DNA from: Mesorhizobium loti
GTDB taxonomy: Bacteria; Pseudomonadota; Alphaproteobacteria; Rhizobiales; Rhizobiaceae
Direction: 5' to 3'
Assembly: GCA_014189435.1 (NCBI GenBank)
Contig: CP050293.1
Span: 2,547,001 to 2,611,000 of the forward strand
Length of the DNA stretch: 64,000 nt
The position numbers and the translations under genes were made by a program. Within the stretch, counting starts at the first letter, position 1; each line of letters opens with the position of its first letter. Below the pieces are notes generated by a model. The model was not told the origin of the DNA, did no database searches, and saw only the letters and a program-made list of their open reading frames with translations. Shown here piece by piece: positions 16,689 through 25,230 of the stretch.

Positions 16689-18038
16689 ATGATGGCAGCA
16701 GGCAAACGCCCGGTCACGGAACGGCCGATGGACATAGCGGTCGTCGGCAGCGGCATTTCCGGACTGTCGGCGGCATGGCTGCTCTCGCAGCGCCACAACG
16801 TATCATTGTTCGAGGCGGATACCCGCCTTGGTGGCCACAGCAACACCGTCGATGTCGGCGGAACCCAGGTCGACACCGGATTCATCGTCTACAATGAGGT
16901 CACCTATCCAAATCTGACGGCTCTTTTGCCCATATCGGGGTGCGCACCAAGCCATCCGAGATGTCCTTTGCGGTTTCGCTGGACGGCGGCCGCCTGGAAT
17001 ATTCCGGGACCGGCTTGGGCGGGCTTCTCGCACATCCCGGCAATGTCACGCGCCTGCGGTTCTGGCAGATGCTGCGGGAGCTGCTTCGATCTCTATCGCG
17101 AAGCGCCCTACGACATTTCACGGATCGGCGAGAGCAGCCTTGCCGAGTATCTCGATGCCAAAGGTTATGGCGCAGCATTTCGCGAGGACCACCTATACCC
17201 GATGGCAGCCGCGATCTGGTCGACACCGGCGGCGGAGGTCGGAAACTACCCGGCCGCCGCCTTCATCCGGTTCTGCGACAATCACGGCTTGCTGAAGTTT
17301 GCCGGCCGCCCGATGTGGCGGACAGTTGATGGCGGCAGTCGCAATTACGTCGAGAATTTGGCTGGTCGACTTACCGGCCGGATATTCCTCCGGCGTGGCA
17401 TGCGGGGCATTACGCGGCACTCGGGAGCGGTATGGCTCACCGATGTTGACGGCATCGAGCAACGCTTCGACCAGGCGGTGGTCGCGACCCATGCCAACCA
17501 GGCGCTGCGCATGCTCTCAGATGCAAGCCACGACGAACAGCAGTTGCTGGGTAGTTTCGGCTACAGTCGCAACGAGGCTGTGCTGCATTCGGATCCCCGC
17601 CTCATGCCGCGCAGGAAGCGGGCTTGGTCGAGCTGGAATTACATTGCCGAGACAAGAGGCGAAACCCGCCAGCTCTCAGTCACTTATTGGATGAACAGGT
17701 TGCAGTCCCTGCCGGACCAACAGCCGCTGTTCGTCACGCTCAACCCTGCTGTGGAACCTGAGGCCCGCGCGGTAAAACATAGCGTGGTCTACGAGCACCC
17801 GGCATTCGACACGACGGCGATGCGCGCCCAGAAGAAGCTTTGGTCGCTTCAAGGGGTTCGCAATACCTGGTTCTGCGGCGCCTATTTCGGCGCCGGCTTC
17901 CACGAGGACGGGCTGCAGTCCGGCCTTGCCGTGGCCGAGGCGCTGGCTGGTATGCGGCGCCCCTGGGATGTTGCAGACGAATCGGGCAGGGTTCACCTTT
18001 CGGCAGCCGTCGAGCGGCCTGATCTCGCAGCCGCCTGA
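16689..18038 (+). CDS. FAD-dependent amine-oxidase-like protein, with a locally shifted frame
   Basis: About 449 residues from ATG 16689. FAD-binding start MDIAVVGSGISGLSAAWLL, then LFEADTRLGGHSNTVDV and QVDTGFIVYNEVTYPNLTAL. Between about 16924 and 17090 the expected protein (HIGVRTKPSEMSFAVSLDGG and on) lies in another frame. A lost T in the T-run near 16924 and an extra base near 17090 would explain this, leaving about 55 wrong residues. It ends with the FAD C-terminal motif WFCGAYFGAGFHEDGLQSG. The family occurs in RpoE regulons and is related to a desaturase proposed for furan fatty-acid synthesis; that role is inferred. Confidence 0.82.
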   Translation: MMAAGKRPVTERPMDIAVVGSGISGLSAAWLLSQRHNVSLFEADTRLGGHSNTVDVGGTQVDTGFIVYNEVTYPNLTALLPISGCAPSHPRCPLRFRWTAAAWNIPGPAWAGFSHIPAMSRACGSGRCCGSCFDLYREAPYDISRIGESSLAEYLDAKGYGAAFREDHLYPMAAAIWSTPAAEVGNYPAAAFIRFCDNHGLLKFAGRPMWRTVDGGSRNYVENLAGRLTGRIFLRRGMRGITRHSGAVWLTDVDGIEQRFDQAVVATHANQALRMLSDASHDEQQLLGSFGYSRNEAVLHSDPRLMPRRKRAWSSWNYIAETRGETRQLSVTYWMNRLQSLPDQQPLFVTLNPAVEPEARAVKHSVVYEHPAFDTTAMRAQKKLWSLQGVRNTWFCGAYFGAGFHEDGLQSGLAVAEALAGMRRPWDVADESGRVHLSAAVERPDLAAA

Positions 18039-18877
18039 TGCCGAACCTTCAATCAGCCCTTTATACCGGCAGGGTGATGCACCATCGGCTAAAACCGCGC
18101 CGGCACAGGCTGTCCTACCGTATGTTCTTTCTGCTGCTTGACCTCGACGAAACCGACAGTCTCGCTGCAAGGCTGTGGCTCTTTTCGCGCAACCGCTTCA
18201 ATCTCTTCGGCTTCGTCGACCGCGACCACGGCGACGGTTCCGGCGGGTCGCTCAAGGCGTATGTCGAGAGGCAGCTCGCCGTGGCGGGCATCGAGACGGA
18301 CGGTGGTGCTGTGCGGCTTCTGTCGATGCCGCGGATGCTCGGCTATGCCTTCAACCCGCTCAGCGTCTATTTCTGCCACCGCCGGCAGGGCGACCTCGCC
18401 GCCATCCTTTATGAAGTCAATAATACGTTTGGGCAGCGCCACACCTATCTCATCCCTGTCGAGGATTGCGAACGCAAAGGCGTCGTGGAGCAGCATTGTG
18501 CTAAGCGCCTCTACGTCTCGCCTTTCATTGGCATGGGCATGCAATATCGCTTCCGGATCGGCTTGCCCGGTGAGGCCGTATCGCTTCACATAACCGGCAG
18601 CGACGGTCAGGGACCTCTGATCGTCGCCAGTTTCTCAGGCAAGCGGCGTTCGCTAAGCGACGCGACGCTGGCGGCGACCTTCTTGGCCTACCCTCTTCTG
18701 ACACTGAAGGTCATAGTCGGTATTCACTGGGAGGCGTTGCTTCTCTGGGCAAAGGGAATGCGCCTCCACGAGCGCCCGCATCCCCCGCACCAGGCCGTCA
18801 CTCATGTCGCCGTGGAGAGGCGAGGGAAATTGGAGCAGATGCCGTTGAGCACGGAAATCAGGCCTCAAGTGGATTGA
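18038..18877 (+). CDS. DUF1365 family protein
   Basis: 279 residues. DUF1365 hallmarks: LYTGRVMHHRLKPRRHRLSYRMF at the N-terminus, RLLSMPRMLGYAFNPLSVYFC, YEVNNTFGQRHTYL, and LTLKVIVGIHWEALLLWAKG near the end. It is regularly found directly after the FAD oxidase and near the cfa-like methylase in RpoE-ChrR clusters, suggesting a shared lipid modification. It overlaps the upstream stop (TGATG). No catalytic mechanism is known to me. Confidence 0.9.
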   Translation: MPNLQSALYTGRVMHHRLKPRRHRLSYRMFFLLLDLDETDSLAARLWLFSRNRFNLFGFVDRDHGDGSGGSLKAYVERQLAVAGIETDGGAVRLLSMPRMLGYAFNPLSVYFCHRRQGDLAAILYEVNNTFGQRHTYLIPVEDCERKGVVEQHCAKRLYVSPFIGMGMQYRFRIGLPGEAVSLHITGSDGQGPLIVASFSGKRRSLSDATLAATFLAYPLLTLKVIVGIHWEALLLWAKGMRLHERPHPPHQAVTHVAVERRGKLEQMPLSTEIRPQVD

Positions 18878-18934
18878 CCCGGAATTTCCGCTAGGCCAGA
18901 GGCGAACGTCGCTTCCGGAAGAGTTGGGACCACA

Positions 18935-19705
18935 ACCTCTGGCTTCCTCCCCTGTCCAAACACGCTGTTGATATACTACGGTGGGCTCGACAAGATGGTG
19001 CGCAGGATCGCCGAGCTGCCATTGGAATGGGAGCCGGGCACGAAATGGCAATACAGCACCGGGTCCGATGTCATTGGCCGCATCGTGGAAGTCGTTTCCG
19101 GAATGACGCTGGACAAGTACTTCGCGACTCGCATCTTCGAGCCCCTCGGCATGACCGACACCGGCTTCTCTGTCCCGGAGTCTGAGATCAGCCGTTTTCC
19201 CCCGCTCTATGAGGCTACGGCTGGGGGCATGGCATTGCACGAAGCGCCGGAGGTTTCGGAGTGGCGGCAAGGCAAGGTTGATACGTTCTGCGGCGGAGGC
19301 GGGCTCGTCGGAACCATCGACGACTATTGGCGGTTCGCCGAAATGCTGCGGGCTGGAGGTGAACTCAACGGCGAACGCATCCTCAGTCCCCGCACTTTGA
19401 GATTGGCGGCGTGCAATCACCTACCGGGAGATCTTGCCTCGATGGCAACCGAAGTTTGGGCCGAAACCCAGTTTGACGGCGTCGGGTTCGGTCTGTTGGG
19501 CTCCGTCATCCTCGATCCGGCTAGGGCACAAATTTCGGCGCAAGTGGGCGACTATGGCTGGGGCGGGGCGGCAGGCACCTTCTTCTGGGTGAGCCCGGTC
19601 GACGACCTGGTTGTCATTCTCTTCACGCAACTGCTGCCTTCGAGCGCCATTCCTGTGCGCAAAGAGCTGCGCGCACTCGTCCATGGTGCGTTGACGGGGG
19701 CCTGA
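18935..19705 (+). pseudogene. Serine hydrolase (beta-lactamase family), N-terminally truncated
   Basis: The frame reads TTTSGFL, a possible trace of an HTSGL segment, then KWQYSTGSDVIGRIVEVVSG, where YST corresponds to the YxN motif, and LDKYFATRIFEPLGMTDTGF. The C-terminus is normal: GWGGAAGTFFWVSPVDDLVVILFTQLLP. The first 100 or so residues, including the nucleophile SxxK motif, are absent; upstream sequence joins the end of DUF1365. No ribosome site precedes the remaining frame. Probably an inactive fragment of a penicillin-binding-protein-like esterase. Confidence 0.82.
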
Positions 19706-19787
19706 GACTCAACGGACATTCGCAGCGCCTGGACTCAACGCCCACCGAGGAGATCTTCCAGGCACCGGGTAACGCTACTACTTCAGT

Positions 19788-20738
19788 TCAATAACCCCGT
19801 TCGAGGTCGATCTTGTTGGACAGAGGCTCTCCTCTTGCGACTTGACCGCAGAGATCGGCGGTCTGGTCGATTCCAGAATCCACCCAGAAGCTCGCGACAT
19901 GAGGTGTGATGGTCACCCTGGGATGAGTCCACAACGGCGATGAAGCCTCCAGGGGTTCACGCTCAAACACGTCAAGACAAGCACCAGAAAGCTGACCTTC
20001 ATCGAGAGCGCGGATCAGGTCGGGTTCGTTGACATGCGCGCCCCTGCCGACATTCACAAGGTAGGCACCTCGCTTCATTTTTCCAAAGGCACTGGAGTTC
20101 AGTATCCCACGAGTGTCACCAGTCAGGGGAAGTGAACAGATAACGTAGTCCCGACTTGTGAGTGCGTCCGCAAGCTGGGCACGGCCAAAGTAACTATGTA
20201 TATTAGGAAGCGTCTTTTGATGACGGGACCAGACTGCCGTATCGTAGCCCAAGTCCGCAAACAGCTTTGCGGCCCAACCACCGATCCGGCCTGCACCCAG
20301 CACAACAATTCTTGTCTCGGAGATCTTCCGCGGCGCGATCGGATTCCAAAACTTCCGGGCTTGCAGACCCATGTAATCCGCAACTTGCCGTTGCTGGCAG
20401 AGAACGCGAAGGACGATGTACTGCACCACTTCCGAAGCCTGCTCACGCGTTGAGAGCCTGATAAGCGGAACACTCTTGGGAAAGCTCTGAAGATCAATAC
20501 CCTCGACACCGGCCCCCAAATAGACGACGGCGCTTAGCCCGGTCATGGCGTCAAAAAAGCCAGGACTGGCGCCCTTGTCGATCAGCACAATATCTATGGC
20601 ACTTTTGTTCCCGGCATCTGGCCAAAGCCTGAACTCCAGCTGCGGCACGCGGGTTTTCAGCTCAGCAGCCCATACTTGCGCATCAATGTAGTCAGGATAC
20701 TCATTGACCATGAGAACGGTAATGGGCTCACCGAACAC
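19788..20738 (-). CDS. Glyoxylate/hydroxypyruvate reductase A-like 2-hydroxyacid dehydrogenase
   Basis: 316 residues from GTG 20738, chosen because GGAGGGG precedes it by a few bases; an upstream extension looks non-coding. The NAD(P)-binding motif is VVLGAGRIGGWAAKLFADLGY. Catalytic features are NVGRGAHVNEPDLIRALDEG (Arg), DVFEREPL (Glu), and TITPHVASF (His). The N-terminus ITVLMVNEYPDYIDAQVW and overall length fit the GhrA type, which reduces glyoxylate or hydroxypyruvate. Apparently monocistronic; followed leftward by nothing of its own. Confidence 0.88.
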   Translation of the reverse strand: MFGEPITVLMVNEYPDYIDAQVWAAELKTRVPQLEFRLWPDAGNKSAIDIVLIDKGASPGFFDAMTGLSAVVYLGAGVEGIDLQSFPKSVPLIRLSTREQASEVVQYIVLRVLCQQRQVADYMGLQARKFWNPIAPRKISETRIVVLGAGRIGGWAAKLFADLGYDTAVWSRHQKTLPNIHSYFGRAQLADALTSRDYVICSLPLTGDTRGILNSSAFGKMKRGAYLVNVGRGAHVNEPDLIRALDEGQLSGACLDVFEREPLEASSPLWTHPRVTITPHVASFWVDSGIDQTADLCGQVARGEPLSNKIDLERGY

Positions 20739-20859
20739 TTCGCCCCTCCCAGATATATTAAGACCGAATCCCCTTTGAAGCCAATATACCGAGCTTCCCA
20801 CTGGGCGGTGGGGCAAGCGACTGCCCCGCCAGTTGGATTTCAGATAGCTATTTGCAATA

Positions 20860-21162
20860 CTACTTCACCGGGCCACGGGTGATGGTCGTGAGTTCCGCGA
20901 TCACGTCAAACACCTTGATGCTCAACGTTGGGTCACCTTTCATCTCCGCAATAATTGGCCCGTCCACGAAGGACTGCGCGGCGGCGTCATCGTCGAACAG
21001 GTAAATCCCGCCGGCTTCGCTTTGAGCCTCGTTTATAATCCAGACCTTCCAGCGCAGGCCAGGTATGTCCGCGATGGGTTGAGCATAGGGCAAGTTTTCT
21101 TTCTCATACTCAGCCCTTGGCCCGTTAAGCTTGTAGTTGATTTGCAGAATTTTGCCCGACAT
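20860..21162 (-). CDS. YdhR-like putative monooxygenase (ferredoxin-like fold)
   Basis: 100 residues with a strong ribosome site (GGGAGGAAAG) before ATG 21162. The pattern KILQINYKLNGPRAEYE...PGLRWKVWIINEAQSEAGGIYLFDD...DPTLSIKVFDV is that of the YdhR family of small dimeric alpha/beta-barrel proteins related to antibiotic-biosynthesis monooxygenases. Catalytic role unproven. It is 120 bases upstream of, and in the same direction as, the dehydrogenase, so the two may be co-transcribed. Confidence 0.82.
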   Translation of the reverse strand: MSGKILQINYKLNGPRAEYEKENLPYAQPIADIPGLRWKVWIINEAQSEAGGIYLFDDDAAAQSFVDGPIIAEMKGDPTLSIKVFDVIAELTTITRGPVK

Positions 21163-22054
21163 GTCTTTCCTCCCTTATTGTCTGTAGTGGCGAATGGATT
21201 TATCAGGTCATCTCAACCGGGATCCGCCGGCCATGCTTCGATCGCCGCGTACCCCATCCGCAAATCTTTGGCGACGGAACGAACCGACCCGGCGCGTCTG
21301 TGGAAATTCCCGAAAGGCCGATTAATTATCGGCCATCGGGTTTTAGTTAAGGGCGGCCCGGCCGCTGTTGACCATCGGGGGAGCGAGAGCGGCCGGGCCT
21401 ACGGCACTCTCTAATCATGATCCTCATGGCACAGGACGGCAATGGCATAGCCATTTATGCGGCTAGCCGGTTCGATTAAGGGCGGCCCGACACCCAGGCG
21501 TTTGGGAACTCGAGGCGCCGGGCCGTTGGACTGGAGAGACGGGTAGGCCCCCAAGTCCGTATATAATTTGCTCCTATATAGCCCTGTGGCAAACGCGCCT
21601 TTGGGTCCGTCGCAGGCCTAGCGGCTGTTGAAGAAATCCACTTGCGCGCGACGAAGTCTGCTTCGTACTGCAACAGCATCGCACCGGCATCCGTCGGATT
21701 ACTATGGTTCGTCCTACTACGAACTTGGGTCAAGGAGTTGGAGAAGCTGCTAGAGGAAAACGGCTTCGTTGCGGCAACCGATCTTGCCGCTGGCCGTCCA
21801 ATTGACCCCCGCGCCTCGGCCAACGCGCGTGCTCACTGCCGAGGGTGCTTCGAGATTGATCAGCCACGGCACTTCCTACAACCGAATCGTCGATGCTCCA
21901 GCCCGCTTCGCTGGGGGATCGGGTGAGGACCCTAAATTTTTACCCACTGCATCATACGCGCTTGTCGATGCTATTCGGCGATTGGAACTTAACGTTCGCT
22001 CCCTGTGCATGACGAACCCCCGCAATAACGGCTGTGTCTGAATGGGAGTACTGA
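21163..22054. other. Intergenic region with two copies of a GC-rich hairpin repeat
   Basis: No gene recognised. The sequence TTAAGGGCGGCCCG occurs at 21347-21360 and again at 21477-21490. The first copy opens an inverted repeat with 12-bp arms GGCCCGGCCGCT / AGCGGCCGGGCC (21355-21399); the second is followed by a weaker CGCCGGGCC partner. The stretch resembles an intergenic palindromic (REP-like) element family. Short open frames here show no family resemblance. Confidence 0.5.
21355..21399. repeat. GC-rich inverted repeat (REP-like)
   Basis: Arms of 12 bp, GGCCCGGCCGCT and AGCGGCCGGGCC, with a 21-base loop. No T-run on either side, so not a typical terminator. Confidence 0.6.
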
Positions 22055-22175
22055 TTGCTAAATGAAAAAGCCCGCTGCCGGGAGGAGGTGGCAGCGGGCT
22101 TGATTTCGATCGCGGCACGGGAGGAGGTGCACCGCTTTCGGGCTGTCGGGTCTCATCTGGGAGGAGTAGACGGCC
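22055..22175 (-). ncRNA. Cuckoo/alpha-r14-type small RNA with anti-Shine-Dalgarno loops
   Basis: On the minus strand the motif CTCCTCCC occurs three times within 110 bases. Two are in stem-loops: GCGGTGCACCTCCTCCCGTGCCGC (24 bases, 22135-22112, described by its arms GCGG-CAC/GTG-CCGC) and a strong terminator hairpin with arms AAGCCCGCTGCC / GGCAGCGGGCTT (22101-22068) enclosing ACCTCCTCCC and followed by TTTTTC. A third copy lies in a weak hairpin near 22160. Two CCUCCUCCC loops ending in a terminator define the cuckoo/alpha-r14 family (CcsR in Rhodobacter, NfeR1 in Sinorhizobium). Such RNAs pair with ribosome sites of many mRNAs. No promoter was identified. Confidence 0.82.
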
Positions 22176-22203
22176 GACCAGTGGAAGCTATCGGGTTCTG
22201 CAA

Positions 22204-22539
22204 GTGGTGCAATGCACACTCGCGCATGGCTTGCATGCAGAAGTGACGGATACGGAACTTGCGACCAATGCAATCAAATACGCGTTTCCAAAAGGAGCGG
22301 GCCGTATCACGCTGGGCTTCCAGCGGCGTGATGGCGAGGTCACCCTTGCCGTCGAGGACAACGGCATCGGCATGAATCCGGCAAGCGCTGAAACGGGCAT
22401 GGGATCGCGGTTCATGAACGCTTTCGCCCAGCAGTTCGGAGGAACACTTGCCAAGGCATCGGCCGGGACCGGCACAACCTTCATCGTCCGGCTGCCGCTA
22501 ACCGTTCTCGCTGGAAATGAAAGCTCTGCGGTGTCGTAA
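22204..22539 (+). pseudogene. HWE/HisKA_2-type sensor kinase, ATPase-domain fragment
   Basis: Reads TDTELATNAIKYAFPKGAGRI (N box), VEDNGIGM (G1), GMGSRFMNAFAQQFGGTL (G2), and a normal C-terminus GTTFIVRLPL. This is the end of an HWE/HisKA_2-family kinase. The dimerisation/phosphoacceptor part and any sensor are missing; the sequence upstream of TDTEL does not resemble a kinase and overlaps the leader of the small RNA on the other strand. Confidence 0.82.
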
Positions 22540-22836
22540 CGTTTCCAGGTTTTCAAAGTCCAGGACAACAGTGTCACCCAGCGGACGGGGTAGAATCCTT
22601 TCCGCTTGCTAATCTTGGGCCGACCATTGCTGCAACAGCCCACCGGGCGCATCGAGAGTTGACCAAAACAATGAGTTCTCGCGAGGCGCTGCCGATATCG
22701 GACGGGGTACCTCGCGGCCCACTAGTCCCGGATCGCCGGTTACGGGGTCACCCTTGTCGAGCCGGGCGAAAGACGGCGCGCCGAGGCGGCCCGATCGGGC
22801 ATCGCCAAATCGTTCCGCCGCGTAGTCTCTCAGTCT

Positions 22837-22854
22837 CATATCTAAACCGATATG
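22837..22854. promoter_or_regulatory. Small inverted repeat upstream of tauE-like pseudogene
   Basis: CATATC-TAAACC-GATATG, perfect 6-bp arms about 55 bases before the presumed GTG start of the tauE-like gene. Possible operator; no regulator assigned. The preceding 300 bases (22540-22836) hold no gene I can support. Confidence 0.35.
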
Positions 22855-22907
22855 TATGGTCGAATATTGCGACCTATGCGATGTTGCGCCAACAATAGAA
22901 ATTGCGC

Positions 22908-23691
22908 GTGACACAAAACAAGGCGTTGGCCTTTGGTGGCGGGACGATCATTGGCGCACTACTTAGGCGGATTGATCGGCCTGTGGCGCAGAATTTCTTT
23001 TGCAGCTCATGATCGGGGCGTTTCGATTTGCGGCACTGGAAGCCGTGATCCTGAACAAAGCCATGAGCCTCGTGGTGGTGGCATCTGCGCTACCCTTTCG
23101 CGCCCGCACAGTTCGTTGGCCGAAATCGCCGCGCATTGGACCATAATCCTGAACTTGCTGGCCGGGAGTCTGCTCGGGTCCTGGCTCGGGGCAGGGTGGG
23201 TAACACGCCTCAAGTCGGACAATCTCTATCGCGTGATTGCCGTCCTTCTCGTCGTGATCGCCGCGGTTTTGATGTTCGGTCATGATGCGAGATCGGGTGC
23301 CCCTCTGCTTGTCGGGGTTGCGCAGGCAGTGGCCGGCATTGCCGCTGGGTTCGTCATCGGCGTTGTGGCGTCGTTACTCGGGGTAGCCGGAGGTGAACTG
23401 CTGATCCCGACATTGTTGCTGCTGTTTGGCGTCGATATCAAATTGGCTGGGAGCCTCTCCCTTGCGGTTAGCCTGCCGACCATGCTCGTCGGCTTCACCC
23501 GCTACAGTCGGGACCAGAGCTTTTCCGTCCTCGGTCGTAACAAGGCCTTCTTACTCGTCATGGCGGCGGGCTCCATCGTCGGTACGCTCATCGGCGGTTT
23601 GCTGCTTGGTGTGGTGTCGAGCGCGGTCCTGCTCCCAGCCCTTGCTGCGATCCTGGTGATTTCGGCCGTGAAGGTTTGGAAGCATGGCTAG
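22908..23691 (+). pseudogene. TauE/SafE-family membrane protein with three indels
   Basis: The C-terminal two thirds is clean: LAEIAAHWTIILNLLAGSLLGSWLGAGW, SLLGVAGGELLIPTLLLLFGVDIK, ending AILVISAVKVWKHG. The N-terminal third is spread over three frames. GTG 22908 opens LAFGGGTIIGALL; after an extra T near 22957 comes GGLIGL; after another near 22984 comes AEFLLQLMIGAFRFAALEAV and NKAMSLVVVASALPFRART; then the last frame from about 23115. The net length change agrees with two insertions and one deletion. Probably a dead sulfite-exporter-type gene, or a region with base-call errors. Confidence 0.78.
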
Positions 23692-23716
23692 CCAGTCTCG
23701 GCGTACGGCTGGGCTA

Positions 23717-24163
23717 TCAGCCGCAACAGCCGCCAGCTTTGGATGGCGCCGCCATATCCTTGAAGATCACGCAGTCCTGGCCGGGACCGCCAGCACAGGC
23801 GACGTTGCAGCGCGTCACAAAGTTCTCCAGGCGTCGTTCGAGCAACCGTAGTTCGGTGAGCTTCTGGCGCACCTCGTCAAGATGCCTCTGGGCAATGTCA
23901 CGTGTTTCAACACAGTCGCGGTCGGTGCTGATCGATAGCTCCAGCAGTACACGCACCTGATCGATACCGAAGCCGAAGTCCCGGCATTGCTTGATGAACA
24001 TCAACCGCCCCAAATCGTCGTCATCATAAGTGCGTTGCCCTCCAGCCGTACGCGGCGCAGGAGGCAGCAAACCGATCTCCTCGTAGTAGCGGATTGTCGG
24101 CGTCGAGACGCCGGTGGCCTTGGCGAGCACCCCGATGGTGAACACGCGGACGTGAAGGTTCAT
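23717..24163 (-). CDS. MerR-family metal-responsive regulator
   Basis: 148 residues from ATG 24163. The N-terminal DNA-binding domain reads FTIGVLAKATGVSTPTIRYYEEIGLLPPAPRTAGGQRTY. A long dimerisation helix follows (DIAQRHLDEVRQKLTELRLLERRL), then a C-terminal metal-binding region CNVACAGGPGQDCVIFKD and a final GGCCG. Cysteine placement resembles heavy-metal sensors but not classic MerR, CueR or ZntR, so the metal is unknown. Divergent from a membrane protein gene whose promoter has the MerR hallmark spacer. Confidence 0.88.
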   Translation of the reverse strand: MNLHVRVFTIGVLAKATGVSTPTIRYYEEIGLLPPAPRTAGGQRTYDDDDLGRLMFIKQCRDFGFGIDQVRVLLELSISTDRDCVETRDIAQRHLDEVRQKLTELRLLERRLENFVTRCNVACAGGPGQDCVIFKDMAAPSKAGGCCG

Positions 24164-24170
24164 CGCAAAA

Positions 24171-24207
24171 TACTCCTTGAACCTCAAGTTACTTGAAGGA
24201 GTACGCT
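24171..24207 (+). promoter_or_regulatory. MerR-type promoter with 19-bp spacer and operator palindrome
   Basis: -35 TTGAAC (24177-24182), 19-base spacer, -10 TACGCT (24202-24207). Inverted repeat arms TACTCCTT (24171-24178) and AAGGAGTA (24196-24203) flank the spacer. An overlong spacer spanned by a palindrome is how MerR proteins activate by DNA twisting. Confidence 0.8.
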
Positions 24208-24240
24208 TCTTCATGGTGGTGTGAAGGGGAAATCTTATTG

Positions 24241-24834
24241 ATGGGCTTTTTCGCAAATCGTGTCGTCCTCGTCCGTTGGACGTCGGCAATGCTGGCGATA
24301 TCGGCGCTTCTCTTCGCTGCCGCCGTCTTCATGGAAGGGAGCGGGCATCGGGAGCCTGCGAGCATGGCGGCGCATGACGAAACGGCCGGGTCCCAAGAGC
24401 AGGGCGGCCATGATGAAGCTGCCGAAAGCTCGAATGCCAAACAAGGTGGTGACGGCGCCGAGGTCGGCAAAACCGGCAGTCACATCGAGGCCGGCGAAAC
24501 GGGCAGTCACGCCGAGCAAACGATCCTTGGCATCAATCTCGAAAGCTCCTGGCTGACATGGGGGTTCGTCGGCGTTTCAATCTTGCTCGCCGCCGCTGTC
24601 ATGCGCTTTGGCGCCGTTGCGCCGCTTGGCAACGCGACGCTCTTGCTGGCCATTCTGCTAGCGGGTGTCGCGGCCATTCTCGATGGCCGCGAGGTGTTCC
24701 TGCAACTCGCTCGGTTCAACGCAAGCGTCGCAGGTCTGGCCTCGCTGACGGCGCTTGCTCACGCTGCGGTCGTCATCCTGGCCGTGCTGGCCTGGCACGC
24801 CGCTTCCCCGGCAATAAGGAGAAATACGCAATGA
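24241..24834 (+). CDS. Membrane protein with His-rich loop, target of the MerR regulator
   Basis: 197 residues from ATG 24241. One N-terminal helix (VVLVRWTSAMLAISALLFAAAVF), then a 75-residue hydrophilic loop rich in His, Glu and Gly with imperfect repeats (TGSHIEAGE, TGSHAEQ), then three or four helices. The loop would face the periplasm and could bind metal ions; this is inferred from composition. No family recognised. It follows the MerR-type promoter directly and overlaps a tiny cysteine-rich frame by four bases. Confidence 0.75.
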   Translation: MGFFANRVVLVRWTSAMLAISALLFAAAVFMEGSGHREPASMAAHDETAGSQEQGGHDEAAESSNAKQGGDGAEVGKTGSHIEAGETGSHAEQTILGINLESSWLTWGFVGVSILLAAAVMRFGAVAPLGNATLLLAILLAGVAAILDGREVFLQLARFNASVAGLASLTALAHAAVVILAVLAWHAASPAIRRNTQ

Positions 24835-24902
24835 ACCTTGTCAAGACGGCCGCAGCGACCAGCCTTTTTCTGGTTGCCTGCGCGGTCTGCTGCGCGCCCT
24901 GA
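24831..24902 (+). CDS. 23-residue hydrophobic CxxCC peptide, possibly a truncated gene
   Basis: MNLVKTAAATSLFLVACAVCCAP followed by TGA. It overlaps the upstream stop as ATGA and has AAGGAG a few bases upstream, so it is probably translated. It resembles the start of small mercury/metal transport membrane proteins with paired cysteines (CAVCCAP), which normally continue for 60 or more residues. Either a genuine micropeptide or the stump of a longer gene cut off at 24900. Confidence 0.5.
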   Translation: MNLVKTAAATSLFLVACAVCCAP

Positions 24903-25025
24903 TAGTGTGAGATCGGCGGGGGTCGACACGAGATCTCCTGCCGACAAGCAAACGTGCAGCAGTCTGTTGCACAATTGGACGTGCCTTTGGGAGACCACCT
25001 TTGCGGCTCGGCGAGGGAGACCTCG

Positions 25026-25230
25026 CTAACTGCGTCCTATAGATGTGTAGTAGGAGAGGTAGGCTGTGCTGTCCGGTGCCGTCACCGCGGACTTCTGGTC
25101 GTGACCCGATGCTGCGTTCCAGGCCGCGTGTGAGTCCATGTAGTCTCTCCAGTGCGTGATCCTCCGGTTTTCAAGTTCGATGATCGAGAAGAACCGATTC
25201 TCATACTTGGCAACGTCGCGAGGATCGTCC
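25026..25230 (-). pseudogene. SnoaL/NTF2-like protein, C-terminal fragment
   Basis: The segment DDPRDVAKYENRFFSIIELEN followed by RRITHWRDYMDSHAAWNA is the end of an NTF2-like SnoaL domain (limonene-epoxide-hydrolase-like polyketide cyclase fold). The first 60 to 80 residues are absent. The frame is joined at its N-terminal side to serine-recombinase sequence (FIVAELGADGSP) near 25230. It runs past the domain into an unrelated tail. Confidence 0.7.

Noticed and set aside
21418..21447. Fourth RpoE-type promoter (TGATCC at 21418)
   Set aside because: At the 18-base spacing the -10 is ATGGCA, which lacks the TA start, and no gene follows.
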